A stretch of DNA of 64,000 nt from DATARN01 sp963851105 (lineage in GTDB: Bacteria > Actinomycetota > Acidimicrobiia > Acidimicrobiales > Palsa-688): positions 62,001 through 126,000 of the forward strand of contig CAWKNP010000009.1 in the NCBI GenBank assembly GCA_963851105.1. Reading direction: 5' to 3'. The notes under the pieces are model-generated. The model made no database searches and was not told the origin of the DNA. It was given only the letters and a program-made list of their open reading frames with translations. This document shows positions 41,575 through 51,149 of this stretch, one piece after another. Position 1 is the first letter of the stretch, and each line of letters opens with the position of its first letter. The translations under genes and the position numbers were made by a program.

Positions 41575-42861
41575 GTGGCCGTCGTCACCATGAAACAGCT
41601 GCTCGAGGCCGGAGTTCACTTCGGTCATCAGACCCGGCGCTGGAACCCCAAGATGAAGCGATTCATCTTCGGAGAGCGCAACGGCATCTACATCATCGAC
41701 CTGAACCAGACGCTCGAACAGATCGATCTGGCCTATTCCTTCGTACGCGACCTGGTCGCCGCCGGCGGCACGGTCCTGTCGGTCGGCACCAAGAAGCAAA
41801 CGCAGGATCCGATCTCGCATTACGCCGACGTGAGCGGCATGCCCTATATCAACGAGCGCTGGCTCGGCGGCATGCTCACCAACTTCTCCACCATCTCCGG
41901 CCGCGTCAAGAAGATGGTCGAGTACGAGCGGATGAAAACGGCGGGCGACTTCGAAGCCATGCCGAAGAAGGAAGCGCTGATCCTTTCGCGCGAGCTGGAG
42001 AAGCTCCAGCGCAACCTGGGCGGCATCCGCCACATGACCCGCCTCCCCGAAGCGGTGTTCATCATCGACACCAAGAAGGAGCACATCGCGGTCACCGAGG
42101 CCAACAAGCTCGGCATCCCGATCGTGGCGGTCGTCGATACCAACTGCGATCCCGACTTGATCCAGTACGTGATCCCGGGCAACGACGACGCCATCCGGGC
42201 CGGGACACTTATGTGCCGGATCATCGCCGACGCGGTCGAAGAGGGCCGTTTCATCGCGTCGCGCCGGGCGGCCCGCTCGAGCGCGGCCGCCGCCGGTCCC
42301 CCCGTGATCGACGCCGCCGAGGAAGCCCGCCGGGTCGAGCAGCAGCGCGAAGCCCGCCGCCAGGCGGCGGTCCAGGCGCAGGAACGAGAAGCCCGGCTGG
42401 CAGCTTCCCGCCGCGGTGAGTCGTCCGGTACCGGCGAAGGCCCGACCTCCGCTTCGGGGCTACCCATCCCGCCCCCGCCCTCCGCCCCGGCGCCTCCGGC
42501 CGCCACTGCCGCACCGGCCGCCACGACGCCACCGGCCGGACCGGCCGCACCGGCCCCGGAAGCCGTAGCCGCCCCTACCGAGGCCCCGCCGGCCACCGAG
42601 GCCCCGGCCCCGGCTCAAGCCCCGGCCGCCGAGGCCCCGGCCCCAGCTGAGGCCCCGGCCCCGGCTGAAGCGCCGGCCGCCGGAGCCCCGGCCCCCGAGG
42701 CCCCGGCCCCGGCTGATGCCCCGGCCGCCGAATCCCCGGCACCGGCTGAAGCGCCGGCCGCCGAAGTCACGACCCCGGCTGAAGCCGAGTCCCCGCCGGC
42801 AGAAGCTGCCGCCGCCCCGGCTGAAGCCGCCCCCACCGATACACCCACCACCAAGGAGTAG
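41575..42861 (+). CDS. rpsB: 30S ribosomal protein S2 with long Pro/Ala/Glu tail
   Basis: A 428-residue protein. Residues 1-230 are a complete S2 (VTMKQLLEAGVHFGHQTRRW, NPKMKRFIFGERNGIYIIDL, YINERWLGGMLTNFSTISGR, VVAVVDTNCDPDLIQYVIPG). The remaining ~195 residues are an Arg/Ala/Glu helix and then low-complexity Pro/Ala/Glu repeats (EAPAPAEAPA type). S2 normally has 230-290 residues, so the tail is unusual. GTG 41575 has GGAAGGAG 8 nt ahead. A TAGGAT at 41454 may be the promoter, leaving a ~110-nt leader. tsf follows directly. Confidence 0.95.
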   Translation: MAVVTMKQLLEAGVHFGHQTRRWNPKMKRFIFGERNGIYIIDLNQTLEQIDLAYSFVRDLVAAGGTVLSVGTKKQTQDPISHYADVSGMPYINERWLGGMLTNFSTISGRVKKMVEYERMKTAGDFEAMPKKEALILSRELEKLQRNLGGIRHMTRLPEAVFIIDTKKEHIAVTEANKLGIPIVAVVDTNCDPDLIQYVIPGNDDAIRAGTLMCRIIADAVEEGRFIASRRAARSSAAAAGPPVIDAAEEARRVEQQREARRQAAVQAQEREARLAASRRGESSGTGEGPTSASGLPIPPPPSAPAPPAATAAPAATTPPAGPAAPAPEAVAAPTEAPPATEAPAPAQAPAAEAPAPAEAPAPAEAPAAGAPAPEAPAPADAPAAESPAPAEAPAAEVTTPAEAESPPAEAAAAPAEAAPTDTPTTKE

Positions 42862-42871
42862 ATCAGCACTG

Positions 42872-43681
42872 ATGGCAGAGATTTCCGCCAAGGATGTCAA
42901 GGCGCTACGCGATGCGACCGGCGCCGGCATCCTCGACGCCAAGAAGGCACTGCAGGAGACCGACGGCGACCATGAGGCTGCGGCGCGCCTGCTGCGTGAA
43001 AAGGGCCTCGTGAAGGCCGAGCAACGCGCCGGCCGCGGCGCCTCCCAGGGCGCCATCGCCGCCGCGTTCGTCCCCGCGACCGGCGTCGCGGCCTTGGTCC
43101 AGCTCAAGTCGGAAACCGATTTCGTGGCCAAGTCGCCGCCGTTCATTCAGCTGGCGACTGACCTCGCGGCCTCAGTGGCCGAGGTCGGTGAGGGTGTCGT
43201 CGACAGCCGCAAGGACTCCATCGACGACCTTCAGGTGACCCTCAAGGAGAACATCCAGCTGGGCCGGGTGGTGCGCTTCGAGGCGGCCGACGGCAACATT
43301 CTCGAGACCTACCTCCACATGCAATCCGGACGTGGTGTCAACGGCGTCCTGGTCGAGATCGAGGGCGGGGACGCGGCCCTGGCGCATGACATCGCAGTTC
43401 ACATCGCCTTCGGGAAGCCGACCTACCTCTCCCGCGACCAGGTGCCTACCGAGGAAGTCGATGCCGAGCGCGCCACCCTCGAGGTACAGACTCGTAACGA
43501 AGGCAAGCCCGAACAGGCGATCCCCAAGATCGTCGAGGGCAAGGTACAGGGCTGGTTCAAGCGGGTGCCCGGGGGGGTCCTCCTCGAGCAGCCCTACGCC
43601 AAGGACGAGAAGCAGACCGTTTCGCAGGTTCTCGGCACGGCCAAGGTGGTCCGCTTCGCCCAGGTCCTGATCGGCGAGTAG
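42872..43681 (+). CDS. tsf: Translation elongation factor Ts
   Basis: A 269-residue nucleotide exchange factor for EF-Tu. The N-terminal UBA-like domain MAEISAKDVKALRDATGAGI, LDAKKALQETDGDHEAA is followed by the core with SETDFVAKSPPF (the TDFVA contact motif). The dimerisation part ends KTVSQVLGTAKVVRFAQVLI-like. ATG 42872 lies 10 bp after rpsB; a frame from 42716 is rejected, as it translates the rpsB tail in another frame. The rpsB-tsf-pyrH-frr order is universal. Confidence 0.96.
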   Translation: MAEISAKDVKALRDATGAGILDAKKALQETDGDHEAAARLLREKGLVKAEQRAGRGASQGAIAAAFVPATGVAALVQLKSETDFVAKSPPFIQLATDLAASVAEVGEGVVDSRKDSIDDLQVTLKENIQLGRVVRFEAADGNILETYLHMQSGRGVNGVLVEIEGGDAALAHDIAVHIAFGKPTYLSRDQVPTEEVDAERATLEVQTRNEGKPEQAIPKIVEGKVQGWFKRVPGGVLLEQPYAKDEKQTVSQVLGTAKVVRFAQVLIGE

Positions 43682-43692
43682 GCACGGCAGCG

Positions 43693-44424
43693 ATGGGCCA
43701 ACCGTCGCCTCCGTGGAAGAGGATCGTTCTCAAGCTGTCGGGCGAGGCTTTCGCCAGCTCCGCAGTGGACGAGACGATCGACGGTGCGGTGGTCGCCCGA
43801 ATCGCCCAGGAGATTGCCGAGGTCCGCACCGAGCTTGGGACCGAGGTGGCCGTGGTGGTCGGCGGCGGCAACATCTGGCGGGGATCGACCGGTTCCGCCG
43901 TCGGCATGGACAGGGCGACGGCGGACTACATGGGCATGCTGGCCACGGTCATCAACGCCTTGGCGCTGCAGGACGCCCTCGAGCGCCAGGGCCAACCGAC
44001 GCGGGTCCAGACCGCCATCCAGATGTCGCAGATCGCCGAGCCCTACATTCGGCGTCGCGCCATGCGCCACCTGGAAAAAGGGCGGGTCGTGGTGTTCGCC
44101 GCCGGCATGGGCAACCCGTTCTTCACGACCGACACCCCCGCCGCCCTTCGCTGCGTGGAGATCGAAGCTGACGTCCTGCTGAAGGGAACCCACGGCGGTG
44201 TCGACGGCGTCTACACCGCCGATCCCAACCTTGATCCCAGCGCCACGAAACTTGACGAAGTCACCTTCGACGAGGTCATGGCCAAGGACCTGCGGGTGAT
44301 GGATCTGACCGCCATCACCCTGTGCAAGGAGAACTCGCTCCCCATCCTGGTATTCGGGATCATGGAGCCCGGAAACCTGCGTCGCGCCCTTCAGGGCGAG
44401 CCGATCGGTACGCTTATCCGCTGA
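43693..44424 (+). CDS. pyrH: UMP kinase
   Basis: A 243-residue amino-acid-kinase-fold enzyme that phosphorylates UMP to UDP. RIVLKLSGEAFASSAVDETI begins the core, VVVGGGNIWRGS is the nucleotide/UMP loop, ADYMGMLATVINALALQDAL follows, and VFAAGMGNPFFTTDTPAALR closes the active site. LKGTHGGVDGVYTADPNLDP is the C-terminal ATP segment. ATG 43693; the stop TGA shares its A with the frr ATG. Confidence 0.96.
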   Translation: MGQPSPPWKRIVLKLSGEAFASSAVDETIDGAVVARIAQEIAEVRTELGTEVAVVVGGGNIWRGSTGSAVGMDRATADYMGMLATVINALALQDALERQGQPTRVQTAIQMSQIAEPYIRRRAMRHLEKGRVVVFAAGMGNPFFTTDTPAALRCVEIEADVLLKGTHGGVDGVYTADPNLDPSATKLDEVTFDEVMAKDLRVMDLTAITLCKENSLPILVFGIMEPGNLRRALQGEPIGTLIR

Positions 44425-44993
44425 TGGACGATTCCTTCGCCGAAGCTGTCCTCGAGGACTGCCGCGACAAGATGGCCAAAGCGGTCGGCCACACCCAGAC
44501 CGACTTCGGCAGCGTGCGGACCGGAAGGGCGGCCCCGGTTCTGGTCGAGAAGCTTCGGGTCGACTACTACGGCAGCGAGGTGCCGCTGCAGCAGGTAGCC
44601 GGCATCCAGGTGCCCGAAGCCCGGCTGATGGTGATCACTCCCTACGACCGCACGACGCTCAAGGCCATCGAGAAGGCAATCCAGCAGTCGGACCTCGGCA
44701 TCAACCCGAGCAACGACGGCACGGTCATCCGGCTCGTTTTTCCCGCGCTGACCGAACAGCGGCGCAAGGAGATGGTCAAGGTCGTCCACCACAAGGCTGA
44801 GGACGGCCGCATCGCGGTGCGCAATGTCCGGCGGGCGGCCCGTAAGGATCTCGAGGCCCTGGAAAAGGACGGCGACATCTCCTCCGACGAGCTCGATCGG
44901 GCCGAGAAGGACCTCGACAAACTGACCCATGAGTTTGTCGCCGAGATCGACCGCCTGCTCGAGCACAAGGAGAAAGAACTGCTGTCGGTGTGA
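44424..44993 (+). CDS. frr: Ribosome recycling factor
   Basis: A 189-residue factor that splits post-termination ribosomes with EF-G. DFGSVRTGRAAPVLVEKLRV, DYYGSEVPLQQVAGIQVPEA, TPYDRTTLKAIEKAIQQSDL and GINPSNDGTVIRLVFPALTE are the diagnostic segments. ATG 44424 overlaps the pyrH stop (TGATG). Length is standard (185). The frame opening upstream at 44322 lies inside pyrH. Confidence 0.96.
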   Translation: MDDSFAEAVLEDCRDKMAKAVGHTQTDFGSVRTGRAAPVLVEKLRVDYYGSEVPLQQVAGIQVPEARLMVITPYDRTTLKAIEKAIQQSDLGINPSNDGTVIRLVFPALTEQRRKEMVKVVHHKAEDGRIAVRNVRRAARKDLEALEKDGDISSDELDRAEKDLDKLTHEFVAEIDRLLEHKEKELLSV

Positions 44994-45120
44994 GGTGCGT
45001 CGCGAGGGCGATGATCGACTGCGGGCAGGTGACCTGGTACTTTGCCCACAATTCAGGTGGCCAGACCGATCACCTTTTTCCCGCGTGGTTCCCGACCGCA
45101 CCCGACCGAGGGGAGGCGTA

Positions 45121-47217
45121 GTGGACGAGAGTCAGGACGAACAGGACCGGCTCTCACCGCGCCCGCAGGCCGAGGGGGTTCGGATCCTGCGTGCCGAGGA
45201 AGCCCAGGCAGCGCTCGAGGCCGGCCAAGCCGAAGGGCGCATTCCCGACGACGCCCCTCGCTTCGGAGATGTCCCGGCCCCGCCGTCGGGTCCCCGGCCC
45301 CCGCACCGCTTTCCGCTGCCCGACTCGGTTGACCCGGCATCGGTTCCCCTGCCCCCAGTCAAGCCACCGGAGCGCCGTTTCGGGGGCCGCTTCAACAGTC
45401 GCAACAAGGCCGCCGAAGCGCCGCGCGTGCCGTCGCCGCCGCGTGTGGTGCGGCTGGTCTCTCCCGAAGCCGACGCCGACGGACCCGATGCCGGCGGCTC
45501 TGGTGGCGCCGACTCGCCGGCGCTGGCGCTCGGGTGGGAGGACGGCGCCGAGTCGTTCGAGGAGACGGTGCCCCGCCCCAAGGCGGAAGGACCGTCGGTC
45601 GGGGCCCGGGGCGGGTCCGGGCGCCATTTCGCCAAAATGCCCACCTCCGCGGCCCCCCCGATCAGCACGACACCCGCGGCGCCCGACCCGGTGCCGACCA
45701 CCTCCATGCCGTTGCCGCCGGAGCCCGCCCAATCGGCGCCGAGCAGCCCTTCAGCCCCGGGAGGGGGGTACTCCGATTTCGTGGCGAGCAACCTTGATCC
45801 GCCCAATCCACCGCGTCCGGTCTCACCCTATGAGTCGGCGTCGCCACCACTGCCGCCGGAACCGCTCGACCTGTCTCCGCCAGAAGAAGGCATCAACGTC
45901 CATACCGGGGCGCAGCCCGAACTGCCCCATTGGACCGACCCCCCAACTGGTGAGGTCCCGTTCATCCTCCCCGATCGGGAGCCGTCCCAGGGCGAGGAGA
46001 TGGCGGCCTGGCAGGCCCTTGGTTCCCGCGGTTTGCGCTGGCGCGACGAGGCGTCGGACTGGGATGACATCGACGATGTCAGCAATCTGGCGGAGGACGA
46101 CACCCGCCTCGGCGCACTGGACACGACGCGCACCGAGCACTCCGACGTGTACTCCTTCGACGAGCAGTTCGAACGCCTCGAAGAGGAACGTTCCGGTCCC
46201 GCGCCCCTCGCCGAACCCATCGTGGAGGCGCCGGCCGCGCCGCGACCGGCGAGCCGCCGGACCACGGTAAGGCGTCAGGAGCCGGTGGCCCGCACGCCTC
46301 GCCGGGGCCCGAATGGCGCGCTGGGCCCGGGCCGCAATGGTGGCCCTGGTGGCCCTTCCGGTCGCCAGAACGGGCGGGCACCCATCGGGGGATCCGCGGG
46401 AGGACGTGACCTGCAGACCGCGACCATCGTCGGCGTCGCCATGATGGTCGCGCTGTTCGTGGCCTACGCCCTGGGCGCGGCGGTGCTCATGCTGCTCTCG
46501 ACGCTCATCGTGACCGCGGCCGCCCTCGAGCTGTTCAACCTGATCCAGCACCGCGGTTTCCGCCCCGCCACCCTCCTCGGCGTCTGCGCCACCATCGCAG
46601 TGATGTTTGCCGTCTACTGGCGCGGCGAGGTGGCTGTGCCACTCATCCTGGCGTTGGTGTTCGTCACCAGCATGCTCTGGTACATGCTCCACGTGGTCGA
46701 CGCCCGGCCAGTGGTCAACGTCGGGCTGACCATGATGACGTTCGTCTGGATCGGCGTGTTCGGGTCGTACGCGTCGCTTTTGCTGCGGGCCCACAACGGC
46801 AAGAAGCTGCTCCTTTTGGCTGTCTTGGTGACGGTCGCGGCCGACACAGCCGCGTTCTTCGCGGGCCGCTCGATCGGGTCGCGTCCGCTGGCGCCGGCCG
46901 TCAGCCCGGGCAAGACGTGGGAAGGCGTCTTCGCGGGCGGGTTCGGCGCCATCATCTTCTCCCTGATCCTCTCCAAGCTGCCGTTCGTCGGCCTCAGCAA
47001 GGTGTGGTCCCTGAAGCACGCCCTGCTCCTCGGGCTGGTGGTCGCAGTGATCGCCCCGATCGGGGATCTGTGCGAATCGATGGTGAAGCGGGACCTCGAT
47101 CTGAAGGACTCCGGCAGCGTGATTCCCGGCCACGGGGGACTGCTCGACCGCTTCGACGCCATCTTGTTCGTACTTCCCGCGACCTATTACCTCGCCGTGT
47201 ACCTCAGACTGGTTTAG
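45121..47217 (+). CDS. cdsA: Phosphatidate cytidylyltransferase with long disordered N-terminus
   Basis: A 698-residue protein. Residues ~430-698 form the CdsA integral membrane enzyme that makes CDP-diacylglycerol: seven to eight helices and the signature PAVSPGKTWEGVFAGG, GDLCESMVKRDLDLKDSGSV, IPGHGGLLDRFDAIL. Residues 1-425 are a Pro/Ser/Glu-rich, apparently disordered region with acidic patches, which is not part of normal CdsA (~270-300 residues). GTG 45121 follows GGGGAGG. It lies 127 bp after frr. dxr follows; the rlmN gene often found nearby is absent. A cytoplasmic scaffold role for the N-terminus is only a guess. Confidence 0.92.
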   Translation: MDESQDEQDRLSPRPQAEGVRILRAEEAQAALEAGQAEGRIPDDAPRFGDVPAPPSGPRPPHRFPLPDSVDPASVPLPPVKPPERRFGGRFNSRNKAAEAPRVPSPPRVVRLVSPEADADGPDAGGSGGADSPALALGWEDGAESFEETVPRPKAEGPSVGARGGSGRHFAKMPTSAAPPISTTPAAPDPVPTTSMPLPPEPAQSAPSSPSAPGGGYSDFVASNLDPPNPPRPVSPYESASPPLPPEPLDLSPPEEGINVHTGAQPELPHWTDPPTGEVPFILPDREPSQGEEMAAWQALGSRGLRWRDEASDWDDIDDVSNLAEDDTRLGALDTTRTEHSDVYSFDEQFERLEEERSGPAPLAEPIVEAPAAPRPASRRTTVRRQEPVARTPRRGPNGALGPGRNGGPGGPSGRQNGRAPIGGSAGGRDLQTATIVGVAMMVALFVAYALGAAVLMLLSTLIVTAAALELFNLIQHRGFRPATLLGVCATIAVMFAVYWRGEVAVPLILALVFVTSMLWYMLHVVDARPVVNVGLTMMTFVWIGVFGSYASLLLRAHNGKKLLLLAVLVTVAADTAAFFAGRSIGSRPLAPAVSPGKTWEGVFAGGFGAIIFSLILSKLPFVGLSKVWSLKHALLLGLVVAVIAPIGDLCESMVKRDLDLKDSGSVIPGHGGLLDRFDAILFVLPATYYLAVYLRLV

Positions 47218-47277
47218 TGCACTCCTTGTCAGCCGGCCAATGACCAACGCCATCTCTGGCGAATTCCGAATGGTCCG

Positions 47278-48465
47278 ATGAAGACCGTCAGCCTGGTCGG
47301 CTCGACCGGGTCGATCGGTACCCAGGCCGTCGATGTGATCTGTTGCCAGCCCGATGACTACCGGGTGGTGGCCATCGGTGCCGCCCGCTCGATCGACGTG
47401 CTGGTCGCTCAGGCCGCCCGGCTTCGCCCCGATGTCGTTGCCGTCGCCGATCGGACACTCGCGGCGGAGCTGAAAGGTCGGGTGCCTGCGGGCACCGAAG
47501 TGGTGGCCGGCCAGGAGTCGTTGGCGGACATCGCCCGCGTGGCGGACGTGGTCGTAAACGGCGTGGTCGGCTTCGCCGGTCTGCCCGTCACCCTGGCTGC
47601 TTTGGAGTCGGGGCGGCGGTTGGCGCTGGCCAACAAGGAATCGCTGATCGCGGCGGGACCGGTCGTGCAGCGGGTCCGCACCACGCCCGGCGCCGAGATC
47701 ATCCCCGTCGACTCCGAGCACTGCGCGGTGCACCAGTGCCTGCGGGCGCTCGGGGACGTGGCGAGGATCCACGACGGGTTTGCCTCCCTCCGCCGCATCG
47801 TGCTCACCGCTAGCGGGGGACCATTCCGGGGTCGCTCTGCCGAGGACCTCGCCGAAGTGACCGTCGCCGACGCCCTCAATCATCCGACGTGGAGCATGGG
47901 CCGGAAGATCACCATCGATTCCTCGACCCTGATGAACAAAGGGCTCGAGGTCATCGAAGCCCACGAGCTGTTCGGCGTCTCCTACGACGCCATCGATGTC
48001 GTCGTGCACCCGCAGTCGGTCATCCATTCGATGATCGAGACCACCGACGGCGCCACCTTGGCCCAGCTCTCGATGCCCGACATGCGCCTGCCCATCGGTT
48101 ACGCCCTGGCCTACCCCGACCGGCTGGCGACCCCCTTCGGGGCCATCGACTGGAAGACGTTGTCCCTTCTCGAGTTCGAGCAGCCCGATCGTGAGGCATT
48201 CGGATGCCTCGACCTGGCCTACGCCGCCGGCCGGGCCGGCGGCACCGCCCCGGCCACGCTCAACGGGGCCAACGAGGTCGCCGTCGATGCTTTCCTCAAG
48301 GGGCAAATCCGCTGGGTCGACATCTATGCGGTGATCGACGAAGTCCTCGCCGGCCATGACGTACGCATCCCCGAGTCGGTCGACGACGTTCTGGCCGCCG
48401 ACCGGGAGGGGCGCCAGCGCGCCCATGAGGCCGTTGACCGGCGCAGCGGGGTGACCGTCGGTTGA
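47278..48465 (+). CDS. dxr: 1-deoxy-D-xylulose 5-phosphate reductoisomerase
   Basis: A 395-residue enzyme that converts DXP to MEP with NADPH in the isoprenoid pathway. VSLVGSTGSIGTQAVDVI is the NADPH loop, LALANKESLIAAGPVVQ and PVDSEHCAVHQCL hold the metal and substrate (D and E), and TIDSSTLMNKGLEVIEAHEL is the flexible loop region. ATG 47278. It overlaps rseP (stop TGA in TTGA). With ispG downstream it gives two MEP-pathway genes flanking rseP, a common arrangement. Confidence 0.96.
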   Translation: MKTVSLVGSTGSIGTQAVDVICCQPDDYRVVAIGAARSIDVLVAQAARLRPDVVAVADRTLAAELKGRVPAGTEVVAGQESLADIARVADVVVNGVVGFAGLPVTLAALESGRRLALANKESLIAAGPVVQRVRTTPGAEIIPVDSEHCAVHQCLRALGDVARIHDGFASLRRIVLTASGGPFRGRSAEDLAEVTVADALNHPTWSMGRKITIDSSTLMNKGLEVIEAHELFGVSYDAIDVVVHPQSVIHSMIETTDGATLAQLSMPDMRLPIGYALAYPDRLATPFGAIDWKTLSLLEFEQPDREAFGCLDLAYAAGRAGGTAPATLNGANEVAVDAFLKGQIRWVDIYAVIDEVLAGHDVRIPESVDDVLAADREGRQRAHEAVDRRSGVTVG

Positions 48466-49817
48466 GCACCACCCAAGGCACACCGCTGGACAGAGAGACC
48501 GCCGGCAGGCCGGAGGCTCCTCCCGATGCCCCCCCGGTCGAGAGTCACGACGCCCCGCCCCAGGCGGCCCTGCTGCGCCTCATCATCGTCATCGGCGTGG
48601 TGGCCGTGGTCTCGGCCCTGGCCGGGGTGGGCAAGACCGTGCTCGTTGTCGCCGCCATCTTGGCGATGATCGTGCTCCACGAGCTCGGCCACTTCGTCAT
48701 GGCCAAGCTGGCGGGCATCAAGGTCACGGAGTTCTTCGTGGGCTTCGGTACCCGGTTGTGGTCGTTCCGGCGGGGCGAGACCGAGTACGGCGTCAAGGTC
48801 CTGCCCCTCGGTGGCTACGTGAAGATCATCGGGATGAACAACCTGGAGCAGGTGGATCCCGCCGACGAGGCTCGGACCTACCGGCAGCAGCCCTTTTGGC
48901 GGCGCCTCTCGGTCGCCGTGGCGGGCTCGGCGATGCATTTCCTCATCGCCGCCTTGCTGCTGTTCGTCGTGTTCTTTGCCGTCGGCGATCAGGGCATCTT
49001 CGGCGCCGTCCCCGCCGCCGGTGCCCGTGTCGGCGAGGTCAGCGCCCTGGCCAACGGACCGAGCCCGGCGCAGCAAGCAGGCTTTCAGGTCGGCGATCGG
49101 TTCGTATCGGTGGATGGCAAGACCTTCAAGACCCTCGACGACCTGATCACCTACATCCACAGCCGACCCGACCAGACGCTGGACTTCGCCGTCCAGCGAG
49201 GCGGCCAGGTCGTCCACCTGAGCCCCCACACCGTCGACCTCTCGAAGGTGCAGGCCGTTGCCACCCCCGGCGGCGCCACCCCCACCGCCACCAAACCTAC
49301 GGGCTTCATCGGCTTCGCCCTCGACGCCCAGAAGGTCCACTACGGGTTCTTCGAGTCGTTCAGCAAGGCGGGCGGGACGTTCGTCGATATCGGTGCCAAG
49401 ACATTCGATGCCCTTGGAGGCCTGGCCAGCGCCCACGGGGTCTCGTCCTATGCTCACATGCTCGTCGACCGCAAGGCGGCCAACGACCCCAACGCGGTCC
49501 GTTTCCAGTCGCCCGTCGGCATCGTCCGCCTGGCCGGGACGGCGTCCAAGAACGGGCTCGAGGACACACTTTTCCTTCTCATTCTCATCAATATCTTCGT
49601 CGGGATCTTCAACATGCTCCCGCTGCTGCCCCTGGACGGCGGTCACGTGGCCATAGCGGTGTACGAGAAGATTCGGAGCCGGAAAGGCCACATTTACCAT
49701 GCCGACATCAGCAAGCTGATGCCCTTCGTGTACGCCACCTTGGCGGTAATAGTCTTCATCGGTGTGTCGGCACTCTTTTTGGATCTGCGCGACATCCTCG
49801 CCGTCGTGAGGTTCTGA
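48462..49817 (+). CDS. rseP: RseP/RIP-type membrane metalloprotease (S2P family)
   Basis: A 451-residue intramembrane metalloprotease. The zinc-binding HEXXH is in MIVLHELGHFVMAKLAG near residue 73, GFGTRLWSFRRGETEYGVKV follows, a PDZ domain is at ~190-260 (AQQAGFQVGDRFVSVDGKTF), and the third motif is NMLPLLPLDGGHVAIAVYEK. It cleaves anti-sigma factors or other membrane segments; its substrate here is unknown. TTG 48462 overlaps dxr. ~35 polar residues precede the first helix. ispG starts 4 bp later. Confidence 0.93.
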   Translation: MSTTQGTPLDRETAGRPEAPPDAPPVESHDAPPQAALLRLIIVIGVVAVVSALAGVGKTVLVVAAILAMIVLHELGHFVMAKLAGIKVTEFFVGFGTRLWSFRRGETEYGVKVLPLGGYVKIIGMNNLEQVDPADEARTYRQQPFWRRLSVAVAGSAMHFLIAALLLFVVFFAVGDQGIFGAVPAAGARVGEVSALANGPSPAQQAGFQVGDRFVSVDGKTFKTLDDLITYIHSRPDQTLDFAVQRGGQVVHLSPHTVDLSKVQAVATPGGATPTATKPTGFIGFALDAQKVHYGFFESFSKAGGTFVDIGAKTFDALGGLASAHGVSSYAHMLVDRKAANDPNAVRFQSPVGIVRLAGTASKNGLEDTLFLLILINIFVGIFNMLPLLPLDGGHVAIAVYEKIRSRKGHIYHADISKLMPFVYATLAVIVFIGVSALFLDLRDILAVVRF

Positions 49818-49821
49818 CCGG

Positions 49822-51105
49822 TTGGGCGCCGAAAAGACGGCGGTCGGAACACCGGACCCCGAACCCGCGCCGCAACCGACCGCGGCACCTGTCCAGTGGC
49901 CCCGCCGGGTCACCAAGCAGATCAACGTCGGCAAGGTTCCCGTCGGTGGGGGAGCGCCGGTGTCGGTGCAGTCGATGACGATCACCAAGACCGGCGATGT
50001 CGAGGGCACCCTCGAGCAGATCTACGCCCTGCACGCCGCGGGCGCCGACATCGTGCGCTGTACCTGCAACGACCGGGCGGCGGCCGAAGGGCTGGCTCGT
50101 ATCGTTCCCCGGTCGCCGGTACCGCTCGTCGCCGACATCCACTTCCACGTCGAGATGGCCCTGGCCGCGCTGGAGGCCGGCGTCCACTGCCTGCGGCTCA
50201 ATCCCGGCAACCTGCGAAAGTCCGACGAAATCAAGCTGGTCGCCCGCGAGTGCCGCGATCGCGGCGTACCGGTCCGCATCGGTGTCAACGCCGGGTCCCT
50301 CGACCCCCGCCTCTACCAGAAATACGGCGGCGCCACGCCCGAGGCGCTGGTCGAGTCGGCCCAGATCGAGCTCGACCTGTTCGCCGAGGTGGGCTTCGAC
50401 GACGTCAAGATCTCGGTGAAGGCATCCAACGTGCCGCTCATGATCGAGGCCTACCGCCAGCTGTCGGCGGTCACCGACCACCCCCTGCACCTCGGGGTGA
50501 CCGAGGCCGGGCCCCCGCCGGCAGGGACCATCAAAGCCACCGCCGGTATCGCCACCCTGCTGGCCGAGGGTATCGGCGACACCATCCGCTACTCGCTCAC
50601 CGCCGACCCCGTCGAGGAGGTCAAGGCGGGCCGCCAGCTGCTCGAGGCTCTGGGCCTGCGGGAACGCAAGAACGTCGACCTGATCGCCTGCCCGTCGTGC
50701 GGCCGCGCCGAGATCGACGTCTACAAGGTTGCCCAGGAGGCCATGGCCGCCTTCGAGAAGCGCCAGCTGCCCATCCAGGTGGCGGTGATGGGTTGCGTCG
50801 TCAACGGTCCCGGCGAAGCGAAATCGGCCGACCTCGGCATCGCCGCCGGGCGCCACCGGGGCCACCTGTTCATCAAGGGCCAGATCGTACGGGTCGTCCC
50901 CGAGGACGAGATGGTCGAGGCTCTGGTGGCCGAGGCCGAGAAACTGGTCGCCGAAGGTGTCGACGCCCGCCTCGCCGCCGCCGACCGCGGTGCCGCCGCC
51001 GCCGCCGAGGCCGACCGCGCCGCACTGCTCGACCTGCGCGGCGACGATGCCAACTCCAGCGAGACCCGCATCGAGCTCATCGACAAGCGCCTGGGGCACG
51101 GCTAG
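49822..51105 (+). CDS. ispG: 4-hydroxy-3-methylbut-2-enyl-diphosphate synthase
   Basis: A 427-residue Fe-S enzyme (GcpE) of the MEP pathway. KQINVGKVPVGGGAPVSVQS and DIVRCTCNDRAAAEGLA open the TIM barrel; the [4Fe-4S] ligands are in LIACPSCGRAEIDVYK and AVMGCVVNGPGEAKSADLG. The C-terminus adds ~50 Ala/Glu/Arg-rich residues. TTG 49822 starts it; the N-terminal ~25 residues are Pro/Ala-rich. It is the last gene of the dxr-rseP-ispG unit. Confidence 0.96.
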   Translation: MGAEKTAVGTPDPEPAPQPTAAPVQWPRRVTKQINVGKVPVGGGAPVSVQSMTITKTGDVEGTLEQIYALHAAGADIVRCTCNDRAAAEGLARIVPRSPVPLVADIHFHVEMALAALEAGVHCLRLNPGNLRKSDEIKLVARECRDRGVPVRIGVNAGSLDPRLYQKYGGATPEALVESAQIELDLFAEVGFDDVKISVKASNVPLMIEAYRQLSAVTDHPLHLGVTEAGPPPAGTIKATAGIATLLAEGIGDTIRYSLTADPVEEVKAGRQLLEALGLRERKNVDLIACPSCGRAEIDVYKVAQEAMAAFEKRQLPIQVAVMGCVVNGPGEAKSADLGIAAGRHRGHLFIKGQIVRVVPEDEMVEALVAEAEKLVAEGVDARLAAADRGAAAAAEADRAALLDLRGDDANSSETRIELIDKRLGHG

Positions 51106-51149
51106 GTACTCCCGCCCATCCGACTTGCGCCCACCTGATTCTTGGGTAA

